Assembly (NCBI RefSeq): GCF_026213295.1
Contig: NC_079422.1
Location: 21,982,776-22,046,775, forward strand
Origin: Gadus chalcogrammus
Taxonomy: Eukaryota; Chordata; Actinopteri; Gadiformes; Gadidae
Direction of reading: 5' to 3'
DNA: 64,000 bases
Position numbers and translations under genes: made by a program. The notes below the pieces were generated by a model, which made no database searches, was not told the DNA's origin, and worked only from the letters and a program-made list of their open reading frames with translations. Below, piece after piece: positions 50,886-63,139 of this stretch. Each line of letters begins with the position of its first letter. Position 1 is the first letter of the stretch.

Positions 50886-51190
50886 GGCCGCTCGATTATG
50901 GAAAAAGTAATAATTACGATTATTTTGGTCAATATTGAAATCACGATTATTCAAACGATTATTTTTGTGTTTGAAAACATAATGCATTTATTCAGCATTT
51001 CTCTCCAAAAAAACCCTTGTAACAGAGAACTTGGACATTTCTAACCAAAAAATACACAAAATGTTAAAAAAGAAAATGTAAAAATCGAAATAATGCACAA
51101 ATATGTATCAACAAATATTTTATTTATTGATTATAGTTTGGAGATCGTTTGACCCATAAATTTAAATCACGATCAAAATCAGATTATTTC
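50886..51190. mobile_element. hAT-like miniature element, second copy
   Basis: Opens AGGGCCGCTCGATTATGG and continues AATTACGATTATTTTGGTCA, the reverse complement of the end of the 45424-45790 element. AT-rich, no open frame, boundaries approximate. Confidence 0.6.
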
Positions 51191-51659
51191 CTAGATGAAA
51201 GTATTTTTTGTTACCACCAATTTAACCATAATTTCACTAGAGTTAAACGATCAGACCAGCGCAGCTTCATAGATGAATATAACTTGGTTCGTGTGTAGCG
51301 GGTTGTTATCTATTACGGCCATAAGCTTGGAAAATGGCACCTACCACACAGTTTTGCAAGCATACCCAATGTGTTGTGCAAACTGTGTTATCTCAATCCA
51401 AGAGTTTGGTCTGTTTCTGGGGCTTTTAGATATGTTCCCTGTGAAATAACCTTTCACTTCAAACACCTGTTGGTACTGGTTTACAAAGCTCATGTGGGGC
51501 AGAAGCATTAAAGGCTGTCCTTATCATTTATTATATTGCAAATCCCAGGGAGTACCTTAGTTATGTTGTATTGGGGTCTCTCTTGGGCTGATACCCCTGA
51601 AAATTAATCCACAGAACGTTCCGAAACCTCATCGATAGAAATTCCTTGTTTGCGTGAAC

Positions 51660-53090
51660 TTAAGAAAACCACCGTAGTGGACCAATGATAACTAGAACTG
51701 CAAGCAGTTATCCAGGGGTCCAAGAGATGTGCATTTCGCCGGCACAACGCGAAGCATGTGTTCAAAACGCTACCGTGAACCTGTGGATTTAAAGGTTTTG
51801 ACGCATTTTCCGCTACCGTATCGTCGTCGGCGGTTGGATCAAAATAGTTTTGCTGATTTCTTGTCGTGTGCGTCTGAAGATGTCGTGTGCAAAGTTTGGT
51901 GATTTGCAACGCGAAACATATATTCAAAACGCTACAGTTTCGTCAACGATGGTCAGATCAAAATAGTTTTGCTGATTTCTTGTCGTGTGCTTCTGAAGAT
52001 GTCGTGTGCAAAGTTTGGTGTCAATTGGGCAAGAAATGTGGGAGTAGTAGTGAAAAGTCAGTTTAGCTGTTTTCGCAATTTTGCATAAGAAAAATACAGA
52101 CGCAAATGGGCGTGCCAAAAGATGCAGCTGACTCCAGTGAATCTGCGCGTATAACGTTTTTGACTGTGGGAGGTTCGGTGTGGGAGTTATAGCCCAAAAC
52201 ATAGCGTTTTCAGAACATTCCATTGGCCAATTAGGAGGCACACAATGTCGTCGCTTTTTGGCGCCACCTTGTGGTGAAATTTTCAGAAGAGAATTTTCCT
52301 TTTCCAAATAACTCCCGCCCACATTAATAATTATTGGCCATATTTTCTATATAGACTCGGGTTTTCCCCTTGAAGGTTTCCCTTGACTTTGAAGAACATT
52401 CCTTTGGCCAAATAGGAGATACACAATTTTCTTATTTATTGCGCCCTCCTATGGCGATATTTTCCGATTTTTTTATCGAAAGCCATGAAGGGTAGCGCCG
52501 AAATGTGTGCAAAATTTGGACTCGATCCGATGTCTAATTTTGGATTTTTGGGGATTTTTGATTTTCGACTTAAAACATAGCTAATAAACACATATTCAAA
52601 ATGCTACCGTTTCATCGTCGACTGTCGGATCCAAAAAGTTTTCATATTGCTTTTTTGGTGTGCGTCTGAAGATGTTGTGTGCAATGTTTGGTGTCGATTG
52701 GGAAAGAAATGTGTGAAGAGTAGGGAAAAGGCAGTTTAGCGGTTTTCGCGATTTTCAAAATATGGACGCAAATGGGCTTGGCCTATGCCAAAGGATGCAG
52801 CAGACTCCAGTGAATCTGTGTATATAACGTTTTGGACTGTGGGCGGTTCGGTGTGGGAGTTATAGCTCCAAACGCGTCTTTCCGTGTTATAGCGCCACCT
52901 AGTGACTGGCAGGTCTGGAGTTTGTCGTCTGCATAGTCCTCACGTACCTGGATCTAGTCATGCAATTGGCGTGTGTGCACCATTTACGGTTTGGGCTGTG
53001 GAGCCACTTTTAGGGGGGAATAATAATAAAAAAAATCCTTACAAAAACAATAGGGATCCAACCTGTTGGCTTGGACCCCTAACTAACTAG
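51660..53090. repeat. Composite non-coding repeat with internal direct copies
   Basis: The block TTTTGCTGATTTCTTGTCGT followed by CTGAAGATGTCGTGTGCAAA occurs twice (about 51850 and 51966), with a diverged third copy near 52640. TTTTCGC-, GACTCCAGTGAATCTG- and GTGTGGGAGTTATAGC-containing segments also recur (about 52060-52190 and 52740-52870). The outer ends GGGGTCCAAG (51716) and CTTGGACCCC (53070) are inverted. Probably a non-autonomous transposon with internal duplication. Confidence 0.65.
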
Positions 53091-53099
53091 CACACGGTA

Positions 53100-54060
53100 C
53101 TTTTGTGTGTTTTCACAACAATGGAATCATTGTAATGAGCAAGGAACATGTGATCTGTAATTCAGGAACCCCTGACTAAACAGTAATAACAAGTTGCTTC
53201 ATAACATTACCATTTCGACAGAACTTGATTTATCAATAACCAACGCTACCAGTTAACTTTGTATGGGACACAATAAACCCCAGCTTTTGCTGTGGGACAA
53301 AAGTTTAACTTGGTTTAACGTCCAGCTAAAGCATTTGACACAGTGCAGGCATTTGGGGCAGCTGGAGGTCTGTAGGGACAATTGGGTTTTATAATGTGCA
53401 ATAAATACTTGTGGTTTAGCCTTGCCTTTGGAAGATGCTTGGGTTCTTCTCTGAGTGCATAGTTTTGTACCTTCCCTAGCCATGCTTACATAGAATCTTT
53501 CAAAAAACCTAGCCTTAAGGTGTAGTTTGTTAGGCAGTAATATATAATAAAAAAAAATCTGGCTTTCACAAATTCATGAATGTGATATTGATATTCAGAC
53601 CACAAAAGGTTTTGAGGACACAGCTATGAAAATGAAGCATGGGAACCAGACTAATCTCACGTTTCATTTGCTCTGCAGATAGGTCAGTTTCCCCTCCCAT
53701 ACAAAAGTATTTTCTGCCCGGTACGGGATTGGTCGGTTGTGATTGGTCCGTCCATCGCGTAGCAGGCAGAAAGCTTTTTATATGGGGGGGGGAGTAGGAC
53801 CATATCTGCAGAGCAATGAAACATGAGCTTGCAAGATTTGTCTCATTCCAAGGCTAATGAAAATCTATACGGTTGCCATTGTACTAGATCATAGCCCTCT
53901 TGCCAACTACTGGGTAAGAGGGCTAGCATGACATGGCAGGTATATCGGGATACTGATGACATAGTTGAAGTAGATATGGATTCCAGCAGTAAGAAATAAA
54001 TATAAACACAGTAAAACAAAACAGCAAATGGGCACATACGGAAGAACACGCACAAACATA
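53100..54060. other. Stretch without a supported gene
   Basis: No exon, RNA gene or clear repeat structure seen; short open frames lack family character. Confidence 0.4.
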
Positions 54061-54064
54061 CAAT

Positions 54065-54270
54065 TCACTGTTTCCCGAAACACTGTATTGTTAAGGCGGC
54101 CGCCTTAACAAACAATAGGGCCCCGCCTTGACTACCAATGTATAAAAAAAGATACTGTATATATATTATTAGATATTTTTTTATTGACAAAAAATAAAGA
54201 TAAATAATGCATTGGTAATACTTTTCACAACAATAGTCCTGCCATAGAGCTTTCTGAATGTAATTGAAAC
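54065..54270. repeat. Partial copy of the 37111-37455 hAT-like element
   Basis: Shares TGTATTGTTAAG, GGCCGCCTTAACAA and AATAGGGCCCCGCCTTGACT with the sdha intron 8 element; the right end is not matched. Confidence 0.7.
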
Positions 54271-54279
54271 GGCGGCATC

Positions 54280-55690
54280 AGGCGGCAAATACACCTCTTT
54301 CCTTACCCCCTTGTTTCAGTTGTTTTGCCCTCTTTTTCATGTTTCCCTGCCAACTCCCAATTACCCAGATCCAAACCAATTCTACTGCGCTTCCTTCAAA
54401 AAGCAGCCGTCTTTGTGAAGCAGACAGGCTGGCTAACTTCCTCTCTTCCTCTGCCTTCTTCCAGTGGACCCAACTTGTGCTCTTATTTTAGTTTGAGAAA
54501 GACCAAAGCCAATGACCCAGTATGGACCGAAATAATTATAAGAGTGCCAAGAGATGGAGAGAAAACATTGATCGTCATTTCTGCAATCCATATCTGTCTG
54601 GCGTTGCCACTGAACAAGAAGCCCACTGGGCTTTGTTGGGCTGTCTGCATACATCATTATATGAACGGGATCAGCAACATTCCAGTGTTTGCTTTCAAAT
54701 GCAATGACTTAGGCTGTGCATCCCGCTAAACTCGACGCGGTATTAACAAACTATATTTAGTTATCATTATTATTCCAGCCATTTATTACAATACATTTTT
54801 AGTTCTTATTTCCTTCAGAACTTAGTCTCAAGTTGTAGCCATATGATATAATGTTGACTAAATTACCATTAGCATATTACTATGAATATGATATTACTTA
54901 ACATTACCAACAGAAAGGGAACAGAAAGGCTCACCTAAAGGAAAATGCTTCATTCTTTTGGCTACATAGCTCAATGGTTGGTACAGTATGCATCTCCCTT
55001 CCTGCCTGCTGCAACAAATGGATCGAATAATGTTATGGCTCTAAAGCCGTTGCTGTTATCCATCTGTGTCTTTACAGTATGTAAGTAAGCACAGAGTAAC
55101 GCTCTCAGCAAAAATCTGAGCGTGGCAACCGCTTTCCTATTGTTGCTGTATGTAACGCATTAGCCATCATCAGATACCATACATCTTTACATAGTGGTTA
55201 AGATTACATTTCCATTTTTGAATAAAAAACAACAACATGGTAGCTTTGCAATTCTACACCATGTTTAGGCAACACGTCTATATCTCATACACATGTTGTA
55301 TTGTGAGCACTCTCTAATATTAGATAAAAACATGATAATAAAGTCACCCTGGATGTCTAGTTTTCTATTAATTTTCTATGAATCTATTTTTTAAGCAAGG
55401 AGACCTTCAAGCAAACTCTATTGAAATTCTCCCCGAAAAAAAAGGCAATTGTTTTCGGAGGATGCAACTTTCTATCCAACAATTTTCCATTGAAAAACAA
55501 CAGGGAGATTCTGGTAGAAACCACAGAAGCCGGAAATGATTCAACCACCGTTACGATGCCAGATTGACTTCCAGTAAACCCAGGAAGACGGGACAGAAAG
55601 AGCAGACCCACTGAGGATCAACAGGGTCCATCCGTTGTGGGATTTTAAAAGCTATAATATAAATTGCCACTATATTTTACACAAACTTGC
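54280..55690. other. Stretch without a supported gene
   Basis: An open frame at 54325-54729 (plus) has no recognisable domain and no supporting start or splice context; I do not call it. Confidence 0.4.
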
Positions 55691-55697
55691 ATTTGAA

Positions 55698-55945
55698 TTC
55701 GATTTTTTGGAAACTCTATTTATTATATATTATATTTATTTATCCATACGAAGTGTAAACCCCTGGATTTTAAACGGATACCTATCCTAGCTTTTTAAAT
55801 GGGATCTCATGAGCCACTGCTGTAAATGAGGAGCGGATGTCAGCTTGTTCTCCACAAACATAACCTAAAACACTTTCGATTCCTGGGAAATGGGTTGGGT
55901 GAGGCTCAGCTTGGTGACTGCAAGGAAAATAACACTTATCTTTTA
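55698..55945. repeat. Dispersed duplication, copy 1 (partner inside 60449-60690)
   Basis: About 245 bp nearly identical to 60449-60690, from CGATTTTTTGGAAACT through CTGGATTTTAAACG to GGGTTGGGTGAGGCTC. It is followed here by a poly-C run at 55951-55969. Confidence 0.9.
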
Positions 55946-56323
55946 AGTTACCCCCCCCCCCCCCCCCCCGTATCACAATACAAAAAGCCTTTTGACAAAA
56001 AGGAAATTCCAGGCAATTTATGTCTCAAGCCAAGTTACAGAATGCAGAAACCAGAAGTTACGGACAAGGTTCCTTTATTAACAGTCAGAAGAGAACAGTA
56101 TGACAGAGTGCGAATATAATAACGTAGTCACACCTTTTAATCACAGACCTGTTTTAAAAAAGTATTTAATAAAAAAAGAAATGGAATAATAGCCAATAAA
56201 AGCTGAACATTTGAAATACTGTGGACGTAGATAGGTGGCAAGGTTTGGGAGGCATAACAAAGAACAAGAAAGCCTAAGAACAGTTGAGCGAGCATCGCAG
56301 TAAACCGAGATAATAAAATTGGA

Positions 56324-56461
56324 TTATCGGAAGAATATGAAGATCATTGAGAGAATGAAGAAAGTGAGCCCGATGCCCAGAGACACGTGGTTCAGCACTC
56401 GGGACGTTCTGCTGTTCTTCTCCGCGCTGATCTGGTCGCCGGCCATGTTGGCATCGCGGGT
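56324..56461 (-). CDS. CD225/dispanin-like terminal exon E (older copy)
   Basis: Phase-0 exon after acceptor CATCCTTTAG; 45 codons plus TAA. Opens TRDANMAGDQISAEKNSRTS, then RVLNHVSLGIGL with the tail TFFILSMIFIFFR. It lies 7.4 kb from copy D and is more diverged, so it is probably an older duplicate. Its 5' flank still shows GGTAGCGAAGAACGAAAAAG and AGATTGAAAGATGG near 57421-57487, resembling the flanks of units C and D. A poly-G run (about 56479-56494) acts as a C-rich pyrimidine tract on the minus strand. No first exon follows within 7.5 kb to the window end. Confidence 0.65.
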   Translation of the reverse strand, partial: TRDANMAGDQISAEKNSRTSRVLNHVSLGIGLTFFILSMIFIFFR

Positions 56462-57489
56462 CTAAAGGATGGGGAGGAGGGGGGGGGGGGGGGGAGTCGT
56501 GTGGATGACCGGTGAGGGGGGCGCAAGGAATGAGGAAAAGAGCAAGACAAAGTGAGAGATTAGAGCCCAAGAAAAAGGAAAACAGTTCACAACAGCCAAG
56601 GGCCCTTTCTCTATCCGAGTTCTTGTCTGATCTTGTGTTATTGCGTCCTTGTTAAACGTCCTCTTATGTTTGTCGAGTTCTCCCCCAACAAATTTGCCAA
56701 GAACGGGTAAAATTCCCAGAAGTGTCATCTAACCCGTGGCTGCGTTCCAAATCCCATACTTCTTTTTACTTCTCAGTACGTACTGCGTCTACCCTTACAA
56801 AGTGGGTACTGTTGCATAAAGAATGCAACCACAATTAGGAAATACTGCAGGGGATGTCACTGATTAGCACACCCAACGTGAGCAAAGAACATGCTGGTAC
56901 TGAGAAACGCGACTGGGTGTAGCCCAACATCCTGGTATTTTTAACATACTGCATTTTCCATTCTATGTATGAGGACACACTAAATCTGTTTCTTGCATAC
57001 TAAATCTGAATGGTGGCATGGGTATTGGGACGCAGGGAAAGTTACCTGGCAGCACAGATATCCCAGCGGTCATTTCGCCATTCGAGCCAGGAGGGGCAAG
57101 AGGCAGAACTTGCAAACAATGGAATATATATATATTTTTTATGAATATACTATTTCATCCCTAAAGTCACATCTGATCATGTTTTAGGCGAGGAATCAAT
57201 TGCGTTGATTTCAAATGTTGGCAGTTTTACCGGAATTGATTCGGAAATGTCTGTCAACGATCTCGGAGTCGAGAAGCTCCATACTCGACTGCTGGTAACG
57301 TTAACGCTCCCAGACCCCCTCGGCGCACGGTCCACAGCAGCTAACGGAGAGGACGGCGGAGAACAACCAGGCCAACTTCTAATTGAGAAAGGCCCACTAT
57401 GACAAGAGGGACGAGAGCAAAGGTAGCGAAGAACGAAAAAGATTGGAGAAATCAAGGGTGGATCAGGGAGGTCGAGATTGAAAGATGGA

Positions 57490-58980
57490 ACGTATAAGGC
57501 TTGATCTTAATTAGACTGGAGATGGTATTATGGTTGAAAAGTCATTTAGAAATTATAAAGGTATACTTCCATACCGACAAAAATACAGATGTTACGCTTT
57601 CCATTGAACGTGTTTTCCAACATCTCATAAATACCCCCGTTGGGATTATATCGTATTATGTCGCATATTCGCATGGTGGCAATATGTTTGACTCTACAGT
57701 TTCACCTGCATTTATTTGCTACTGGCCAGGTGTAAAAATAACTTTAGCCGCAGCTTTTTCCGGCAAGTTTTGCAGATATCGTCTTTAACATTCTTTGCGT
57801 ATCCGAAATACTCCTACATTGACGACTACAGGTGATTTTTGGGTGGATACAAAGCTTCAATGATTGGTCCCCCAGACTGCTATTGTAGCGTATCCCTCCT
57901 CAAACTGGTTTCAACTTTTTTTTCGTTCACCTGCAGGTTGTGCCAGTAACTTTGGTTCAATTTTCCTCACTGTGCAAAAAAAATGCAATTAGTACAATAT
58001 CACCTTTTTAAGAGACCAGATGCACTCGGTGTAGCTTAGCCTGGTTACCAAACGTACCAAACCAGGGGGCTCTTATATCAGGGTAAATAATGAAACCGGT
58101 TAAGTGCCTTCCTTCTCTCTATGGAGCCATTGTTGTTGCATCGGGCAATTAAAAAGTACCCTGCCTTAAACATAGCGAAACTTAATCAATATTAACCTGG
58201 ATACGTCTCATGATTCAAAATGTCTGCAATAGACCTAATATACCTTTAGCTGAACCTTAATGCAAATCCAACTTTCATTTCATTTTAATTCTACAAAGTA
58301 AATCGTTCAATATGCAAGTTATTTCTCAATATAAAATATTTTTTTTAATAGCAGCTGTTACCTACCGTTGGGCATAGATGCAAGACAAACTGTGAAAAGT
58401 ATCAAACCCAAAGATGTTTTACCCCATCCCAAAATCTTGTGTGTTGAGGAAATATTATCCTGCTCCACTAATGTACTGATCATGCACTTTAATGAGTACC
58501 TCAGAGGCTTTCAAGAGATGAAGAGCAGTGCAGCAGAAATGCCATCATACAGTTATATCAAAGCACATTATGAATTGTATGCATCACGTTGCCATGCAAT
58601 GCCATCTATTAGAAACGAAGATGGACATTTGGTTTGTTACATTGTCTTTTTTGTTCTGTTGGAGGACAAAGAGGAACATTTAAATACCAATTAAAGAGAG
58701 ATAAATGGCCAATTGTCTTATATAAGCTGCTATCCAATAACATCCCCCATTTGGAAGTGGCGTGTTAACCGATATCAGTCTCCCTGAGCCAGACACCTGA
58801 TCACAAGCGTACTGCCGGTTTACTGCAAGGTTAAGAAACCCAGGATCAAGGTCCCTTAACCACCTGACGATAGTTGTATCAATCCCTTTTCCTGGGATTT
58901 GGGGTGTTGTTTTGGGTCTCTGGTGCTCCCACACACATACAAACTTTGAAAAAAGACTTTTTTAGTAAGATATAAGCTTC
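57490..58980. other. Stretch without a supported gene
   Basis: Searched on the minus strand for a CD225 first exon to serve the terminal-exon array; none seen. The plus-strand open frame 58368-58694 is not recognisable. Confidence 0.4.
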
Positions 58981-59199
58981 TGAGAGTACCCAGCCTACAG
59001 TTACCAAACGAGCGAGTCAGTTTCGGCGCCCCCTCCTACGTAGGAAGGGGTTACAAATTGAATATTACCTCCCACTTCCCCACCCCCCTCCAATCAGAGC
59101 ATAGCTAAGATTTTGTGGACCAGCGGACCAGTGGTTGGCGGAGATGTTCGAGTATTTCAGAAGCAGGGATGTTCCATGCAGTTTACCATGTGACTACCG

Positions 59200-59330
59200 G
59201 GCAGGGATCCCGGCAGCTCCGGCAGGGGGAGTGCCGCCGAAGCTCTGGCGGCAGTCCGGCAGGGGGAGCTCGACGGCAGTCCGTCAGCTACGGCGGCGGA
59301 GCTTCGGCGGCATTCCGTCTGCTCAGCTCC
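59200..59330. repeat. GC-rich block with repeated GGCAGGGGGAG and CGGCGG motifs
   Basis: Short degenerate repeats of GGCAGGGGGAG, CCGAAGCTCTGGCGGCAGTC and CGGCGG within otherwise AT-rich DNA. No gene is supported. Confidence 0.5.
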
Positions 59331-60351
59331 AGTAGAACAATCCCTTTCTCCTCCATTTCGCGGTTCAATCTGGACTTCAGAGAGTCATGGCCAAAGTTCC
59401 TTTCCCACAATTCTTCTCAACCATGGCCGAGATAACCCCCACTACGAGTCTTTACTTGTAATGGAAGAACCAGAGACATCAGACGTAGCCTTTATGATTC
59501 ATAATATTATCCGAGGCACACATAGCTTTTGGCCGTGATATTAGATATAATATCATATACATAGGCAAGGCGCAAATACTTATATATATTATTATTATAT
59601 TATATTATATTATATAGATATAGGGTTAGATAGATAAACATTCCGTAAACGGTAACCATCACTTGTCCTCCATGCTGTGGTTCACTCTGACAGCTCATTG
59701 GTCAATGCGCAGCAGCTCATTTGCATTAAAGCCAGACACCAGAAACAGCGCATTCTGAAGGGACTGAAACAGAGGGGAATAGCAGTAGGCAATTTTTTTT
59801 CCCCATAAAAGCTATTTCCAGCAAACAGCTTATAAAAAACATGTTTTTTCTGAACTCATATACTATGTTTAATTGTTGGGAAAACACCATAATATGTCTC
59901 CTTTAAAGAAAATCACGACAGCGTAACAGGTCAAAGCAATTTTACCTCAAACCCCAAAGTGTTCAGGTAATCCACACAAAACTACTTCTACCTAGTTGTG
60001 GACTGCGGTGTCCGAGAGATTTGGAGAACGCAAACGGTGTGTGGCACATTTCATATACAACATCGCCCATCATGATGTTCATACAGAATGAGGGTACATA
60101 AAAGGTATCGCAACCAGGGCTCCAGACTAACTTTTTCACAGGTAACACTGGTGCCACCTAGCTTTTCATTTAGTAGCACCACAACAAATTAGGTAGCACC
60201 ATTTTTTTTTTTTTGTGAACGGGAGTTCCTCTTTAGCGATGTTGAAGGCGGTGTTAAACTTGATGATCATATCTTCATTCTCCGCCGAGCGATTGCTCTC
60301 ATCTATCCTATATAAATGACGCAGCAAGACTGTGCACGTGTAGTGTGCAGA

Positions 60352-61059
60352 CCATAGACCAGGGGTGCCCAACCAGTCGATCGCGGTTTACCAGTAGATC
60401 GCCGACAGATCCCAAGTCGATCGCGAGGGGTGAAGATTTTTTTTTTTTTCGATTTTTTGGAAACTATTTATTATATATTATATTTATTTATCCATACGAA
60501 GTGTAAACCCCTGGATTTTAAACGTATACCTATCCTAGCTGTTTAAATGGGATCTCATGAGCCACTGCTGTAAATGAGGAGCGGATGTCAGCTTGTTCTC
60601 CACAAACATAACCTAAAACACTTTCGATTCCTGGGAAATGGGTTGGGTGAGGCTCGGCTTGGTGACAGCAAGGAAACTTGTCACAGGTAACACTGGTGCC
60701 AGCTCCGGGAGTGTTTTTCAACTGCTGTTAACAGCAGTTGAAAGCCGTCAACAGTAGTTACACACTCCTAAACGTTGGCATGGCTGAGGGGAAACAAGCT
60801 AAGACCTACCATTTTCACCCTGAGTGGGAGGAAGATTATTGATTATCGTTGAGAAGGTGCCGTGCGCAGACGGAATGAAACCCCCACTGAAGTCCGTAGG
60901 TTCACGATACAACCCCCCCCCGTCAACAATTGTTCTCTACCCCCCCCCCCCCCCCCCCCCCCCCCCGCTTGAAGGTAGGTTTGCTGGTAGATCTCGGGAG
61001 GTTGGCTACTTGAAAAGTAGATCTTGGGTCAAAAAAGGTTGGGCACCCCTGCCATAGAC
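60352..61059. mobile_element. hAT-type element with 8-bp target duplication and a nested insertion
   Basis: The element spans 60360-61051 with ends CAGGGGTGCCCAACC and GGTTGGGCACCCCTG, a perfect 15-bp inverted repeat, flanked by identical CCATAGAC at 60352-60359 and 61052-61059. Subterminal parts carry GTCGATCGCGG and GTAGATCT motifs. The interior (about 60449-60690) is the sequence shared with 55698-55945, and a poly-C run lies at 60940-60966. No transposase frame. Confidence 0.93.
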
Positions 61060-61429
61060 TGTAAAAGGTGCAGACAGACAGGCAGGCAGAGACAGGGAAC
61101 GAGAGAGAGTAGTGGACTCGCAGGAATGAGCCAGAAAGTAAGATTTTATAATCAACCACAACCGTGGGAGTGGGGAGAGAAAAAAAAAAAGGCATCAAAT
61201 CCCACCTGAAACACGTTGTTTGTGGTCTATATATTCAATTGTGTTACCTGTTTAACCTTTAGTTTTGTTCAGATTGTTTTCCAACTGCTGGTTTTATGTT
61301 CACGTCCCTACTACCACCTAGACAAAGAAGGCTGAGTGTCGCAACACCAACCATAACCTCACCATTATATTTAACACAATTTCAAACGCCAACGCTTAGT
61401 TAAAACATAGCATCTCAAGTTATGTGTGA

Positions 61430-61845
61430 TTGCTACAGCCGCTGTCACACACAATGCTTTGGTATTGCGAGATTGGAAACAGCTGTGGGCCTGCTGCCGT
61501 ACATGGTGTTGTTGTGTGCTAAGAAAATAGGCCAGGGCCTCGTTTCCCTACAGCACTTGAGACCTCACTAACATGGCTGCCCAATCAGGCTGACTGCAGC
61601 AGTGTGGCAGACCTCACTAACATGGCTGCCCAATCAGGCTGACTGCAGCAGTGTGGCAGACCTCACTAACATGGCTGCCCAATCAGGCTGACTGCAGCAG
61701 TGTGGCAGACCTCACTAACATGGCCGCCCAATCAGGCTGACTGCAGCAGTGTGGCAGACCTCACTAACATGGCCGCCCAATCAGGCTGACTGCAGCAGTG
61801 CGGCAGCTTACCTAACCAAATCCATCTTGTGGTCTGTGCGTTCAC
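61430..61845. repeat. Segmental duplication, copy 2, with an embedded 49-bp tandem array
   Basis: Partner of 49660-49960. At 61562-61806 a 49-bp unit (ACCTCACTAACATGGC at its start, CAGTGTGGCAG at its end) is repeated five times almost perfectly; copy 1 holds a single unit. The expansion therefore postdates the duplication. Confidence 0.92.
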
Positions 61846-62636
61846 ACCGAACGCGACATTTGTCGCCCGTTCGCGTTTTGTCGCGCCACAAATCATAATC
61901 TGTCGCTGTGCAAGTTTTGTCGAATTTGTCGCGCCACAACAAGATAACCACCATTGCATGTCTTTACCTTTTGTGGAAGAGGGAGAGACGTCGGAGGACC
62001 CGACGCAGTATATTCATAATATTGTAATGACCACGGAAGAGGCAGTGAATGAAGTATTGAATAGACAGAGACTTATAAGATAGGCCTACCTAATAAACCG
62101 TTGGAACACACAAGACCGGAAACATAGCAACGCCGGTAAACAAACCCCGAGAAGCCCAATCCCTATGAGACCTCCCCGCGCTACGGCCATCCGGAGGCGC
62201 ACTGAGCTTTTGGCCGTGATATTATCTAAACAAATATTACATTATATACTATTATATTATACATAGAGCTCCGGGAGTCGCAAACGGCAACATTCACTTT
62301 TTCCTCCATGCTGCAGTTCACCGCGGACTGCGCTGCACTGAGCTTGACGGTTGAACGCTGATTGGCTGTTACGCTACACACGTGACTCAGTGGCCACGCT
62401 GTTGAACGCTGATTGGCTGTCATCACGCGAAATTCGCGTCAAAGTTGAAATATTTCAACTCAAGCGAATTTGTCAAGGCACAAATCCTCGTGAACGCTCT
62501 CGCCTGTGCACGGCGAAAGTGTGGCGCGACAAATCAAAACGCCGGTTTTCTCTCCCGAAAAATTCACCCGATACGCATCTCTATGTTCACTTTCTATGGC
62601 ATCTTGTCGCCCGTCGCGTTTGGTGTAAACGCACAA
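61838..62636. mobile_element. Non-autonomous transposon inserted in the segmental duplication
   Basis: The ends GTGCGTTCACACCGAACGCG and CGCGTTTGGTGTAAACGCAC are imperfect inverted repeats of about 20 bp. Subterminal TTGTCGCGCC-type motifs recur. It interrupts the segmental duplication: flank sequence resumes with ACTGCAC and CCATCCCACAGAAC-type sequence on both copies. A short frame at 61829-62083 is too small to be a transposase. Confidence 0.75.
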
Positions 62637-62639
62637 AAC

Positions 62640-63108
62640 TGCACTGTACCCTTTCATCCCACAGAACAGGAAGATGGTTTGCTTGATGCTGTGTAAAGAG
62701 GAATAGGATGCATAGGAAAGGATAGCATGCTGAGGGACCACATGATCATATACAAGATGATGTTATCTATAAAATATATACAGACCTCTGAAGAATAACT
62801 CCCGCCTCCGAGGCTCCTGGTTCCATCGGTCAAATATCTTACATACAAATGTACACTATAATTAAAGTCCTTAAGTGGTGAGGTTGTAGATTGCAAAAAT
62901 ACACTTAATGCAAATATTAAAATAGTATACCAGGCAAAGAAGTATACTTCCTCCAAGTAGAACTATACTATTTACAGTATAATTGGAATAACCATTTTAA
63001 GTTCACTGGATGGTAACTTTTAAACACATGCAAGTTACACAAATTATCAGAACATAAAATAAGAATATGCTTTCAGTGATTTCTGTCCGAGGTCCTCAAA
63101 TATAATAT

Positions 63109-63139
<31 letters not shown>

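Noticed and set aside
54325..54729. Plus-strand open frame of 134 codons
   Set aside because: No family resemblance, overlapping frames open on both strands, and only chance-like composition.
54960..55040. tRNA-like TAGCTCAATGGTTGGTACAG
   Set aside because: The B-box region is degenerate (GGATCGAATAATG) and the arms do not pair convincingly.
58010..58060. Minus-strand SYTECIWSL considered as a CD225 fragment
   Set aside because: The match is limited to IWSL, is followed by KKV and a stop, and has no hydrophobic helix.
58368..58694. Plus-strand open frame of 108 codons
   Set aside because: No recognisable domain, no splice or promoter context, in AT-rich repeat-bearing DNA.
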